Source of the DNA: Chondrus crispus
Taxonomy: Eukaryota > Rhodophyta > Florideophyceae > Gigartinales > Gigartinaceae
Reading direction: 5' to 3'
Length of the DNA stretch: 64,000 nucleotides
Assembly (NCBI RefSeq): GCF_000350225.1
Contig: NW_005179024.1
Coordinates: forward strand, 124,001-188,000
Shown: piece by piece, positions 20,561 to 30,596 of the stretch
Numbering within the stretch: the stretch's first letter is position 1
Layout of the letters: every line of letters begins with the position of its first letter
Position numbers and translations under genes: made by a program
The notes under the pieces: model-generated
What the model saw: only the letters and a program-made list of their open reading frames with translations
Database searches by the model: none
What the model was told of the DNA's origin: nothing

Positions 20561-20598
20561 GCTCTCAGTACAGTAAAGCGCTCTCAGTACAGTAAAGC
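20561..20598 (+). repeat. Two-copy 19-bp tandem repeat
   Basis: GCTCTCAGTACAGTAAAGC is repeated exactly twice, head to tail. Confidence 0.95.
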
Positions 20599-20713
20599 GC
20601 GTGCATCTCCCCACTTTGCCGACATCTTCAATCACGCCGATATCCTTCAGTTACTGTACATGACAGATCGTAAGACACTAGAATATGTGAATCAAGACAA
20701 AGCCCTCCACGTC

Positions 20714-21823
20714 CTAGTTGGCATTCTTTGTGGTTGCCCCTCCACTTGATCCATGGAAAATCTTACCAGGCCTTCCAATAGACCCCCATATTCCTCCCTT
20801 ACGTGTCTCATCATCCTCTTCTTCCGACTGTGCGCCAACAGCACCCCCTTGTTGCGCCATGCCAGTGATCGCGTGGCCAAACAGTCCAGTCCCAGCGCCA
20901 GCCCCTGCCGCATTGTCTGCCCTAGCCGCCGCGACTGCCCTGTACTCTGCAACGGCGGCTGCAATGTCACCGTCGGAGAGTAGCTTGAGCTCTTCCCTAA
21001 CATCTGCGACATCGTCGTTGACCATGGCCTCCAGGAAGGGGATGAGGTCCAGCAAGGCCGTATCACTCGAATCGCCCGTCCACTCAGGCACGATGATAGC
21101 GTTTTGCGGATGCAGGCCGACTTGCTTGGCGTCGTGGTCGATAACGACCACGCGGGAAAGGTCGCGGTTGAGAACATCTAAGTTCTTGATGTGGACCCCT
21201 CGTTTATAGTCTGTTTCTGCTCGATACAATTTATCGGTAATATAGCCATTGGGATCGAGCTTGTTCAGAATGGGCTCTGCATAACTATCGAGGGCAGACG
21301 TGAAGACGATGATCTCATAAAATGAGGCGAGGTAGGCCAAAAAGGCCTCAGCACCAGGGCGTTTCGCCACACGCCAGCCGGAAGCGCGGGAATAGGTAGA
21401 GTAAATGAGGGTGCGCTCGAGATCGATAACGAGGGTGCGTGGGATGGGTCCGCCAGGAAAGGCGGGCTCGAGATCGGGGAGGAGCTTTTTCCTGGAAGGC
21501 TCTGCAAAATACTTGATCTGAGCGTCGACAGCTTCGACGGCACCGCGGACCGTAGCAGTGGTGCCGTCGGGATCGGAGATGTAGGTGGCAGCGCCGCCGA
21601 TAACGGCGGAGGCAGCGGCGAGCTGGGTCAGACGGCGCGACCAGGAGGTGGCAGAAGGGGCTTGTTGGGGGGGATGCGGAGCTTGTGGGATTGAGGCGGA
21701 CGCCAGATGGCGCAGCGAGGCCAGGCCGCGACCTACGGGGTGGGTGGGGGGTGAGAGGGCGTGGATGAGACGGGTGACGACTAGGGGGGTGGAGCGCGAG
21801 TACTGGCGCGAGGCAGGAAGCAT
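20714..21823 (-). CDS. TIM50: TIM50, mitochondrial import receptor subunit
   Basis: 369 residues. TIM50 is the TIM23-complex receptor in the inner membrane that takes presequence proteins from TOM in the intermembrane space. The N-terminus is Arg/Ser/Ala-rich with no early acids, as in a mitochondrial presequence. One hydrophobic segment (about 64-82, LTQLAAASAVIGGAATYIS) fits the single membrane anchor. The FCP1/NLI phosphatase-fold domain spans about 127-290 (PRTLVIDLERTLIYS, FYEIIVFTSA, VVVIDHDAKQVG). The phosphatase DxDxT signature is altered to DLERT, as expected for a non-catalytic TIM50. The C-terminal tail (300-369) is low complexity. Single exon. Confidence 0.9.
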   Translation of the reverse strand: MLPASRQYSRSTPLVVTRLIHALSPPTHPVGRGLASLRHLASASIPQAPHPPQQAPSATSWSRRLTQLAAASAVIGGAATYISDPDGTTATVRGAVEAVDAQIKYFAEPSRKKLLPDLEPAFPGGPIPRTLVIDLERTLIYSTYSRASGWRVAKRPGAEAFLAYLASFYEIIVFTSALDSYAEPILNKLDPNGYITDKLYRAETDYKRGVHIKNLDVLNRDLSRVVVIDHDAKQVGLHPQNAIIVPEWTGDSSDTALLDLIPFLEAMVNDDVADVREELKLLSDGDIAAAVAEYRAVAAARADNAAGAGAGTGLFGHAITGMAQQGGAVGAQSEEEDDETRKGGIWGSIGRPGKIFHGSSGGATTKNAN

Positions 21824-23665
21824 GGTGGATGAGAGTGCTGGGAGTCAGTGGGGAGCGGAAGGGGTGGGGGCGCGAGGGGAAGCCAGGGTGAGGTTGCGGT
21901 TGGGACCTGGGGTGGGCGATGGATGTGAGGATGCTCGGACGAGGTTCAGAGCAACTAGCCGAATGGTTGACGAAGGAACGTGGCATGCAGAGCCCCTTGG
22001 GAAGTGGTTGATGGATGCCTTTACAAGTACGATGTGTACAGGTGCATGCGCACCGTCGGCGCTTTTCGCGTTATTGGTCGGCTTGTCCGTTTCTGGCCCA
22101 ATGAGTCATTGACATCCCTAGATCTGCTTTCCTAACGTGTACACGTGGGAGCCCTGTATTTCAAACGCGTTCTGGCCGCATGTAAATCCGACACACAACC
22201 TTATTAAGGTTGTCCGTAAAGTCACGGAAACGAGTGTTTTGGCGGCGTGTTTGCTCATATTTTCTAAACGCAAAAATTTCAGACAACGCGTTTGGCAAAA
22301 CTCACGTCATACCGAAAACTAGGGGCATGTGAGTTTTCCACGAGTTTCACATCCGCCTGATCACAGAAGTGCCGGATCGACCCGCCTTGAAAGAAAACGA
22401 AGTGGGTTTTCCGTTCTTATCATCGGCAAAAACCAGTCTCAGACTGCACGGGTCGTGTCGATATGCGTCATGGACGCCTATCGCTTCACCTGCGCAGAGT
22501 CCATCAACGGATCAAAGTGCGACAGGATCTGCCACAGATGCCGCCGAAGCAACCGCGAAAGATAGACAACTAGAAGCTTCTAAAAAGCGGTCCTCTCCAA
22601 ACGGCCCCCCTCTGCCTGTCAAGAAGACGAAACACATCGCTCTTTCCACTGAGAACCATTCTATCCTTGTGGCGAGCTACAATATTCGCTTCAGCGAGCA
22701 TTCGCGCAGGTGCACGTGATCTGTTGAGCGACACAACATTGTGCCAGACTTGCGTTTGTTGCCGGCAGGCACCATGTTGGAGGTCAGTCCGCACAACCCG
22801 TGGCGGAATTTTTCAATGGAGGGTTTACTCAAAAAAAATGATTTCGTTCTCAGGCCAAATGTTGTGAACCGTATGCCACCCACCATACGTGTCTCACAAA
22901 AAGCTGAGGAAGCCAAGTCATTTTTCGCTAAATCGACGAGTTAGCGAAACCACGGACTCGGTTTGCACCCTCTTCTCCGCATCGCCTTATTCCACTTTCC
23001 TCCCCACCCCCGCCCTCATCTTTCGGTCTCATAGAAGTTTCGCGGCGGTGGGTGGCGACGAGTGAGAGCCGTTATGTGTAGTACTCACAGATAAACCATT
23101 TTTGAAACGGCGTAAACCCCCAAAACCAGTATTTTCGAGGGAAAATTCAGAACGGCACATGACTCAAAAGCGCATTCTTGTGCTTTTAGCCATTTCATTT
23201 TTTTGCGGAAACTCTCTAATATCGGGTTTATTTTACGTCCAGCCTTTTTTTGTGGACAAATGAAAAAAAACAGCGCGTTATTTTACGGACAACGTTGATA
23301 CAGTAAGACCATCCAACAGTGAAAATGTCCACGTGGACACGCGAAACCATGGCACACGAAGCTTACAGCTGTTCCGTCTGGGCACTAAATAAATTGCAAC
23401 AAGCGAAATGTATTGGTGGTGGGTAAGATACAAGAGCCTTCTGCGGCGTAATTACATGCGAGGAGGTAGATCTCAGATCTCTCGACCACCTTGTCTCCCA
23501 ATGCACGCACTGCCCCCGCTTAGCCTCTGGACGGCGCGCATTCCAGTTTCCCTCCCCCCCCTCCCCCCCCGCCCCCGCCACCCTGTTTACCGTCCTCACT
23601 AACCACTCCTTCCTCGTCTCCCCTTCGCAGATCCCCCCGCCTTCCCCCTTGTCCTCGCCCCTACG
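21824..23665 (+). other. Intergenic between TIM50 and the UBL-FKBP gene
   Basis: No recognised gene. Frames at 22369-22719 (116 codons) and 22741-22944 (67 codons) are adjacent and could be remnants of one unrecognised gene. A 12-bp inverted repeat GTTGTCCGTAAA (22209-22220 against 23282-23293) brackets them. A C-rich pyrimidine tract at about 23548-23585 lies upstream of the next gene, as before the other island genes. Confidence 0.45.
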
Positions 23666-25288
23666 ATGTCGCTAACGCTAAAAGCCAAGTGCTTCAATGG
23701 CCAATCGTACGACCTGAAGCTACCCTCGGCCTCGATCCCCGTCTCTGACTTGCAGGACCAAATATCCACTGCCTCCGGCATCACTCCCGACCGTCAAACC
23801 ATCCTCTTCCGCGGCCAAGTCCTAGACCCGACCACCTCGACTTCGGACTACCCTCTTACGGAAGGCGCGATAATCTCTGTCGTCAGACGCATCGGCAAGC
23901 CCTCCTCAAGACCCCCCCCAGCTGCCACCAAGTCCGCCCCTTCCCCCTCTGCTGCTGCCGCCGCCCCCGCTGCAACCGCCACAGAGACGCTGCCTTCATC
24001 CGGCCCTGTACCTGCTACGGGTGCCCAGCCTTCCATTGAGGAGATGATGCGTGCGATGAACATGGGGGCGTCAGGCGGCAACCCCGCCGCCACCCCGCCA
24101 GACTTTTCCGCCTTGCTCAACCAAATGGGTGCCGCTGCGGGTGCTGCGGGTGCTGCGGGCGCCGCGGGCGCCGCCCCGGGCCCAGGTGCGGGCATTCCGG
24201 ACCTTGCATCATTGATGGGCGGCGCGGGAGGCGCCCCGCTTGGTGCAGGCGGGACCCCGGCGAATATGGAGCAGCTCCTCGCACAACTGCCTCAGATGAT
24301 GAATGGTTTGATGAAGACGCCTATGTTACAGGATTATCTCAACGACCCCGAGAAGCAGAAGCAAAGCCGCGAGGCATTGTTGAGCAATCCTATGTTGAAG
24401 GGGCTGCTAGACTCGGACCCGGAGTTTGCAAAAGTAGTCAATGACCCGGATAAATGGCAGCAGAGCATGCAGGCCGCAAAGAGCCTCTTTAATGTAGAAG
24501 GGGAGACAGCCGCCGCAGGTGGGGACGGCGCGTCTGGAGCGGTGACGGATGGGACTGCGCCGTCGGCTACGGAGCGTTCGCTGAAAAGCGCAGGGTCGCG
24601 AGTATCGGCCGCGGAGATGGCACCTCCGGGGATTGACATCAAGAAGTTATCGGAGAGCTACGGGCATGCACTTGGGCAGAGTTTGATCAACTCGGGGTTG
24701 GGGTTGGACCCGGACCTGGTAGTAAAGGGATTGAAGAGCGCGGTAGATGGGAAGTCGTTCCCGATGGCGCTGCCGGAATATGAACGGTCGATGGCATCGT
24801 TGCAGAATATTGCTTCAGAGTTTCTAACCAAGGCCAACCTTGATGACGCCAACAACTTCTTCCAGGAATTTAAGGCGGACGGGCAGGGGGTGATTTTAGA
24901 AGAAGGGAAGGTGGCGTATGAGCGCGCGGATGTGGAGCCGGATGCGACGCAACCGGCGGCAGAGGAGACTTCGACAGTGCTTGTAATTGTGACAGCGAGG
25001 TTACTGGATGGGCGGCACTTTTTCACATGCCCGGCTGCGGATGAGACGGGGGAATCGGTTCATCCGCTCACCCTTCCGCTGAAGACTGCGCCGCCGGCGC
25101 TCTCTAAGGGGATTGTGGGGATGCGGGAGAACGAGTCGCGGCTGTTGTATGTGCACCCCGAGGCATGCGACGGCATGTCGGACATGTTTGGAGATTTGCT
25201 GCCACCGAATGCGCTGCTCATTTTCGACCTGCAGTTGGTTAGCGCTAATGCTCCAGAGGAGGAGGCGGAGGCGGAGGCGGAGGCGTAG
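23666..25288 (+). CDS. Ubiquilin-like UBL-STI1 protein fused to an FKBP-type peptidyl-prolyl isomerase
   Basis: 540 residues. Residues 1-77 are a ubiquitin-like domain (LFRGQVLDPTTSTSDY, VVRRIG), the usual proteasome-docking module of shuttle factors. Residues about 118-275 form an Ala/Gly/Pro linker and an STI1-like Met/Asn/Pro-rich segment as in ubiquilins (MEQLLAQLPQMMNGLMKTPM, LLSNPMLKGLLDSDPEF). Residues about 322-405 resemble the FKBP_N dimerisation region of Mip/FkpA-type isomerases (KLSESYGHALGQSLINSGL, GLKSAVDGKSFPM). Residues about 437-528 are an FKBP_C-like domain (RLLDGRHFF, LSKGIVGMRENE, LLIFDLQLV) with several active-site aromatics absent, so isomerase activity is doubtful. No UBA is seen at the C-terminus. 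The tail is an EA repeat. The ATG at 23666 begins the UBL directly. A role in delivering misfolded or membrane proteins is inference. Confidence 0.8.
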   Translation: MSLTLKAKCFNGQSYDLKLPSASIPVSDLQDQISTASGITPDRQTILFRGQVLDPTTSTSDYPLTEGAIISVVRRIGKPSSRPPPAATKSAPSPSAAAAAPAATATETLPSSGPVPATGAQPSIEEMMRAMNMGASGGNPAATPPDFSALLNQMGAAAGAAGAAGAAGAAPGPGAGIPDLASLMGGAGGAPLGAGGTPANMEQLLAQLPQMMNGLMKTPMLQDYLNDPEKQKQSREALLSNPMLKGLLDSDPEFAKVVNDPDKWQQSMQAAKSLFNVEGETAAAGGDGASGAVTDGTAPSATERSLKSAGSRVSAAEMAPPGIDIKKLSESYGHALGQSLINSGLGLDPDLVVKGLKSAVDGKSFPMALPEYERSMASLQNIASEFLTKANLDDANNFFQEFKADGQGVILEEGKVAYERADVEPDATQPAAEETSTVLVIVTARLLDGRHFFTCPAADETGESVHPLTLPLKTAPPALSKGIVGMRENESRLLYVHPEACDGMSDMFGDLLPPNALLIFDLQLVSANAPEEEAEAEAEA

Positions 25289-25761
25289 CCAAGTATGAAA
25301 GAGTAGATCTTAACGATGGAGGGTCAGTGGTGGCTCGGCGAGAGGGAGAGACGTTTGGTGAAGTGCGATGTAGACGGAGGCTAAAAGAACGTGAATTTGA
25401 GAAAAAATTGGACATTGTGTTTGTCCTCCAAAAAACATGCAACTCACAGAACGAGAGAGTCAGCATTGTCGCCCCTTACGCCCTCCTGCGCCATCCGGTT
25501 TCCCTTTCCACCCTCGACGTCCCCGCGCCCTCCCTCTGTACCCTATCTGCCCTCTCCCGTTTCCCTTGCGTTCCCTCCCACCTCTCGCGATCCCACTTCC
25601 TCCCCCTTCCATTCCCGCACCTCCCTGCCCTACGCAATCCTGTCCGCCTTTCACTCTGCCTCCACTCGCCGTTCCCTCACCTGCAACAGCTCGTTACCTC
25701 GTCTGAAGTCCGCATCCCACCCTCGCCGTTGGGACCTCACCCCCGGCTCCAACCCTTCGCC

Positions 25762-27810
25762 ATGACCTCAATCTCCCAAGACGAAGACCTGGATGCCGCT
25801 CTCTATCCGATCGCCGTCCTCCTCGACGAACTCAAGAACGAAGATCTTGAGCTGCGTCTGAACGCCACCCGTCGCATCAAAACCATCGCCGAAGCCCTCG
25901 GCCCCGAGCGCACCCGCGGCGAGCTTCTCCCCTTCCTCGCTGACAGCATCGATGACGAGGACGAAATCCTTCTTGCCCTAGCCACCGAGTTCGGCGACTT
26001 CATTGAGGAAGTTGGCGGCTCACCGCATGCGTACGTCCTCGTCGAACCCCTCGAGACCCTCGCCACTGTCGAGGAAACTCTCGTCCGAGAGAAGGCCGTC
26101 GAGAGTTTGCACGCTCTATCTGCCACCATCGCAGACCTTTCCGATACCGATAGCCGTACCCTCCACGTCGACCACATGTTTCCTTTGCTACAGAGACTCG
26201 CCTCCGGCGACTGGTTCACCTCAAGAGTCTCCGCCTGCTCGCTTCTCCCGGATATATACAGGCGCATTCCGGCTGACGAGGTCAACGCCCGTACAGAGGT
26301 CCTCAATCTCTTCAAATCCCTCGCGGAGGACGAGACGCCCATGGTTCGTCGGACTGCCGCCGTCGAGATTGGAAGGGTTGCCCAGTCGCTCAACAATTTG
26401 GACCCTACCTCCATCCGTAACGCATTAGTGCCCGTATTTGCCGATCTCGTCGAAGATGATCAAGATAGTGTCCGTATCGTTGCCGTGCAAAACGCCGCAA
26501 CGTTTGCGGGTGTCGTTATGAAGCAGAAGACTGGCGACGGAGCAAGTGATATGATGATGTCCGCTGAGGCAAACGGATCCGAGACTGACCTTGCCCAATC
26601 GGAGAAGCCTGCTGAAGAGAAGCCCCCCGCAGACACCGAAGCCGCTCAGACTAACCCGACTACTGAGACGAGCACACCCTCCGTCAACGACCCATCCGAT
26701 TCCAAACGTGCAAAAGATCGCGTTATTGAACTGGTACTTGGATTTACTACGGACAAGTCTTGGCGGGTTCGTTACGTTGCGGCTGATGAATTGAACGCCT
26801 TATGTGATGCTCTAGGTTCAGAACCCACTAAGAAAGACCTCCTCCCTGCGTTTGTTAAGCTTCTGACGGATAGCGAACCAGAAGTTCGAACTGCCGCGGC
26901 GAACAAGGTTACTGCCGTTGCACAAAGGATCATAGAGCTCCTTCCGTCTGGTGAGGGATCGGAAACTGGTTTAGCACTGGTGGTGCGAGAAATCGTACCG
27001 GTTGTCGAGGAAATGGTCTCTGATGCATCGCAACACGTACGTTCCGCGCTGGCCTCTAACATCATGGGTCTCGCTCCCAACCTTGCCACGAGCGAGGCCG
27101 TGAATACGCTTGTCGATGTGGTCATGGCTCTTTTGAAAGATGAAGTGCCTGAGGTGCGCCTCAACGTGATTTCTCGCTTGGAGAAAGTCAGTTTTATCAT
27201 GTCGAGTGAGAAGCTAAGCAGGGAGTTGTTGCCGGCTGTTGTTGATTTGGCTGAAGACAAGAACTGGAGAGTTCGACTGGCCACTATGCACCATATCCCT
27301 TTGCTTGCCAGCCAGCTTGGTCGCGACTTTTTCGAGGAAAATGCCAAGCTGGGTGACCTCTGCATAAGTTGGCTCGGTGATTGTGTATATTCTGTCCGTG
27401 AAGCTGCTATTGCGAATCTAAAAGCAGTCACAGAGGTGTTTGGGATTGGATGGGCAAAGGATCACATTGTTCCGCAAGTGCTTGGGATGTACGACATGTC
27501 TAACAATTATCTGTTGCGCGTCACTTCTCTTCATGCTATTGGCGTTCTTGCAGAAGTTGTCGGTTCAGAAACTGTGGAGGAATTGTTTCTTCCAATTATT
27601 ACTGAAAGAGCATATCGAGATCCAGTCCCCAATGTCAGGTTTTGTTCTGCCAAGACTCTGAACCTTGTCATTCCATATGTTCGCCAGGATGTCCGGGAGT
27701 CAAAGATTCGACCATGTTTACTATCACTTGTCGATGTCAACGAGAAGGACAAGGACGTTAACTATTTTGCCCAGCAAGCGCTGCAAAAGCTCGGAACCTG
27801 CCCCTCTTGA
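25762..27810 (+). CDS. PPP2R1: PP2A 65-kDa scaffold (A) subunit
   Basis: 682 residues from the ATG at 25762. The start was chosen because SISQDEDLDAALYPIAVLLD is where family similarity begins; the frame is open 145 codons further upstream but there encodes only Pro/Ser/Leu-rich sequence from a pyrimidine-rich promoter. The protein is built of tandem HEAT repeats with the PR65 signatures LYPIAVLLDELKNED, RTAAVEIGRVAQ, NWRVRLATMHHIPLLA and KDHIVPQVLGMYDMSNNYL. PR65 is the horseshoe scaffold holding the PP2A catalytic and regulatory subunits. It is longer than animal PR65 (about 589) mainly through an acidic Thr/Pro/Glu-rich insertion around residues 255-315. Same strand as the UBL-FKBP gene, 473 bases downstream of it. 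Confidence 0.93.
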   Translation: MTSISQDEDLDAALYPIAVLLDELKNEDLELRLNATRRIKTIAEALGPERTRGELLPFLADSIDDEDEILLALATEFGDFIEEVGGSPHAYVLVEPLETLATVEETLVREKAVESLHALSATIADLSDTDSRTLHVDHMFPLLQRLASGDWFTSRVSACSLLPDIYRRIPADEVNARTEVLNLFKSLAEDETPMVRRTAAVEIGRVAQSLNNLDPTSIRNALVPVFADLVEDDQDSVRIVAVQNAATFAGVVMKQKTGDGASDMMMSAEANGSETDLAQSEKPAEEKPPADTEAAQTNPTTETSTPSVNDPSDSKRAKDRVIELVLGFTTDKSWRVRYVAADELNALCDALGSEPTKKDLLPAFVKLLTDSEPEVRTAAANKVTAVAQRIIELLPSGEGSETGLALVVREIVPVVEEMVSDASQHVRSALASNIMGLAPNLATSEAVNTLVDVVMALLKDEVPEVRLNVISRLEKVSFIMSSEKLSRELLPAVVDLAEDKNWRVRLATMHHIPLLASQLGRDFFEENAKLGDLCISWLGDCVYSVREAAIANLKAVTEVFGIGWAKDHIVPQVLGMYDMSNNYLLRVTSLHAIGVLAEVVGSETVEELFLPIITERAYRDPVPNVRFCSAKTLNLVIPYVRQDVRESKIRPCLLSLVDVNEKDKDVNYFAQQALQKLGTCPS

Positions 27811-28270
27811 CTTCATTTTCACAAACAATAAATCAACAGTCGTGTATTTGTACAGCGCAATCTACGAGAAGTGAAGACTTGCTCGAGGAGGAGCTGTTGT
27901 GTAGTGGCAACATATCTATTTCTTTTTGCGTTTTGCTGTAGTATTTAGCACGGAATTGGTTAGAAAGCTCCCGAAAACTGATCCAAATTTGCACGACTTA
28001 GACTTTGACTTCGAGTAATAAAGACTAGTTGAAGCACACTTGAAGCCTGTCGATGAAATGACCGGGTTTGAAAACTGTTTTACATGAACTGATCAAGGCT
28101 ACAATATGCCCCCAAGATGTACACGATGGCTGATGTATGGATCGAGGGCAAGGCAAAAGTGTCCTTGAGGGCTTGCACAAAAGTGGGGACTCTGGACAGG
28201 GGGTGCCTGCGATATACCTTGCCGAGTGGTTACTGAATTCTATTTTAGGAAAACATTCGGATGAAGTGTC
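27811..28270 (+). other. Convergent intergenic
   Basis: Shared 3' region of the PP2A scaffold gene (+) and the sterol reductase (-). AATAAA occurs at 27825-27830, soon after the PP2A stop, and could be its polyadenylation signal. No gene is seen. Confidence 0.5.
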
Positions 28271-30001
28271 TCAGCTCTTCGCCGACAACGCACTTGCACT
28301 TAAATTTTTCTTTCCAATCTTGTAGTACACATCCATGAAGCTTCCCACTGCGTCGTACTTCTTTCGACATTTTTCATAGAGCGTCTTGTCAAACATCCGC
28401 CAGAAGTCCGCCTCATTTAGCTCAGTAATAGCGTATAGGGTCTGATAGCCGTGGTTTTTGATGAGCCATTGTTCAAGTTTGTGGCTTGCTTCTGCTGCAT
28501 CCCATTTTTCACCTCGAAGAATATGCCCTGGTGTGTACCAAATGCCCAGATCAGTAAACATCTGCGCGTCCTTCGTGTCTCCTGGACCCAGCGGTGTTTT
28601 GTCGAAGTCCTTCTCGCAGTCAAGCATGGTGCCCATTCTTGTTTTAAACACGCGGTGGGGGCACAACCAAAGGGGGTATATGTCGTATTCATCATGCATG
28701 AGTTCCATACAAGCTGCGGTCTTGTGCAGGGGAACAAGGATATCTTGTGCGGCGAATCGCGAGTTATAGTACTTCCACATTTTTCCAAACATGGTAAGTT
28801 TCAGGAATGACACGCGAGGAGGCATAAGCCAGCCCAGAGCAAGACGGAACAGCGGGTGGTTTCCCATGGGGACCAACAAGTCTGCCTCCCAGTACAGGCT
28901 GCGCGTATGTCGATGATAATATGCGCGGGTAGGGACGTATTCTACAACCGGGGATCCGTCATCCGTCTTGTCTAGAATTTCTTCCTTGACGTATTTGTGG
29001 AACCAAGGCTTGTACCAGAATCCCATATTGTTGACCTTGCCAGACACTTTGACTTCGTCCGCCTCTGCGTAGTCTGCCGTCATGATAACGCCTCGCGTAG
29101 AGCTATAGATCAAGCCCTCCACGTACTCTGCCCACGGCTTATCTGTGGGCACGAGAAAGTGGTTCCAGGCCTTTGTCATTTCCTCGATACTCCCGGCGAC
29201 GGGGTAGTACGTGACTTTCATGAACGGCTTAACTTTGATGAGGCGCATCTCAACTCCTACCAGCATACCGATAGCGCCGTACGACCACGGGATGGCATGG
29301 AACAAGTCGCTATACTCGTTATCTCTGGTGGCTGTGATGACCTCACCGCTTGCAATGACGACTTCCATGGATGTGACTTCGTCATAAAAGAAGCCGTACT
29401 TGTGACTGGAGCCTTCAATGCCGTAACCACAAACTAAGCCACCCACTGTAAGATCATCATACTCGGGGACGATGGGGACGCAGACGCCCATGTCGAGAAG
29501 GGTGGCGGTGAGATAGCCCATGGTAACGTACGGTTCCATTTTGACTACCATGCGTTCCAAATCGACGTCGACGACATCTGCGAGATCGGATAAGTCGACT
29601 TGATATCTGGCACCCTTCTTGTATGCAGAATCTCTCGTGGAGACGCTCCAAAACGAGGGCCTTGCAGTACAGATGAGTCCATCGGTGCCCTTGGCGTGTC
29701 CTTTGACAGCTTGCTGGACGCGTTCAATACGTGCGCAGTGTTTTTCATGGGTGGCTTCCCCGCGGAGACGCTTTTTGATCCAGGCGCGGGCGAGATGAAG
29801 ACGGGCCCAGAGGAAGGAAAGGGGGAGGACTACAGGGATAATGATGAGCCACCGATACTGCATGAGGAAGTCCATCAGGTGGAAGGGGGCGCGGGCATGG
29901 TGCTTCGTCGATCGCGGGGGGGAAGTGGGATTCCACCACCAGTTTTGCGGTAGGGGTGGGGAGGGGTGCTCCTTTGTGATATCGTCCTCCGGTTGACACA
30001 T
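28271..30001 (-). CDS. DHCR24: Delta(24)-sterol reductase (DHCR24/DWF1 type)
   Basis: 576 residues from 30001; the family-like start is the in-frame ATG at residue 43 (29875), just before the membrane anchor MQYRWLIIIPVVLPLSFLW, and the upstream 42 residues are Pro/His-rich. It reduces (and in plants isomerises) the delta-24 double bond of sterols at the ER membrane using FAD and NADPH. The FAD-binding PCMH-type domain includes DGLICTARPSF, YDDLTVGGLVCGYGIEGSS and ATRDNEYSDLFHAIPWSYG. The C-terminal region carries LYWEADLLVPMGNHPLFR and YPLWLCPHR. Length compares with 516 (human) and 561 (plant DWF1). Conserved residues look complete. Single exon. Confidence 0.93.
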   Translation of the reverse strand: MCQPEDDITKEHPSPPLPQNWWWNPTSPPRSTKHHARAPFHLMDFLMQYRWLIIIPVVLPLSFLWARLHLARAWIKKRLRGEATHEKHCARIERVQQAVKGHAKGTDGLICTARPSFWSVSTRDSAYKKGARYQVDLSDLADVVDVDLERMVVKMEPYVTMGYLTATLLDMGVCVPIVPEYDDLTVGGLVCGYGIEGSSHKYGFFYDEVTSMEVVIASGEVITATRDNEYSDLFHAIPWSYGAIGMLVGVEMRLIKVKPFMKVTYYPVAGSIEEMTKAWNHFLVPTDKPWAEYVEGLIYSSTRGVIMTADYAEADEVKVSGKVNNMGFWYKPWFHKYVKEEILDKTDDGSPVVEYVPTRAYYHRHTRSLYWEADLLVPMGNHPLFRLALGWLMPPRVSFLKLTMFGKMWKYYNSRFAAQDILVPLHKTAACMELMHDEYDIYPLWLCPHRVFKTRMGTMLDCEKDFDKTPLGPGDTKDAQMFTDLGIWYTPGHILRGEKWDAAEASHKLEQWLIKNHGYQTLYAITELNEADFWRMFDKTLYEKCRKKYDAVGSFMDVYYKIGKKNLSASALSAKS

Positions 30002-30294
30002 TGTAGAAGTTCAGATGGAGGTTGGAAAGGTGCTGAGTTGCGCTGGTTGGGAGTGATGGGCTCGGACGCAATCGATAAGAAGTCGGTTGGTGCCGATGCG
30101 GGTAAAAAGGTCTGGCCCAAGGCTTATCATGAGCTCAATAGTGGGGCGATACGTAAAGAGAGATTCTTGCTTTGCGAGCCATCATTGGTGTTATCGATGG
30201 CAGCATGGCAGCATGCCACATCCATCACGGATCAAGGATGGAGGAACATAATACACGTGGCACGTGTAAACGACGAATGAGACACAACGCCATA
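30002..30294 (+). other. Sterol reductase upstream region
   Basis: Host DNA between the reductase start and the mariner insertion. No gene or clear promoter motif is seen; it ends at the TA target (30293-30294) of the mariner element. Confidence 0.5.
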
Positions 30295-30496
30295 CAGTGG
30301 TGACAAAAACAATAGGACATATGACATTATCCGGTCCCATGGTGTAAGCGCTGAGATACAGGTAATGAACATTGCTGTAGCTGGAGCACGCGGCGAGAGG
30401 AGTCTGAATTTTAAACAGATTTGCAAACAAACAAACGGTTTTTAGAGATATCATCGGAGACATGCAAATGAGTCGGCAAAAACAATAGATACAGTT
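30295..30496 (+). repeat. Left long terminal inverted repeat of mariner
   Basis: About 200 bp matching the reverse complement of 59038-59230 with scattered mismatches, including the stretches AGGACATATGACATTATCCG and GGAGACATGCAAATGAGTCG. Confidence 0.9.
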
Positions 30497-30596
30497 CAAT
30501 GCGAACCTCAATATAGCGGGAAACACCTACTCTCTTCCCGCGAAACTTCGTCAATGTATAGCATAAGGACACGAGAAACAGATAGCCGGTACAGGA

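Larger units (their letters stand above)
18095..20713 (+). other. Gene-poor stretch
   Basis: No convincing gene. Open frames are short and none is recognised. It holds a CA microsatellite, a 19-bp tandem duplication and possible zinc-finger fragments described separately. Confidence 0.6.

Noticed and set aside
25327-25761. 145-codon N-terminal extension of the PP2A scaffold ORF
   Set aside because: Pyrimidine-rich promoter DNA giving Pro/Leu/Ser-rich sequence; family similarity starts at the ATG at 25762.
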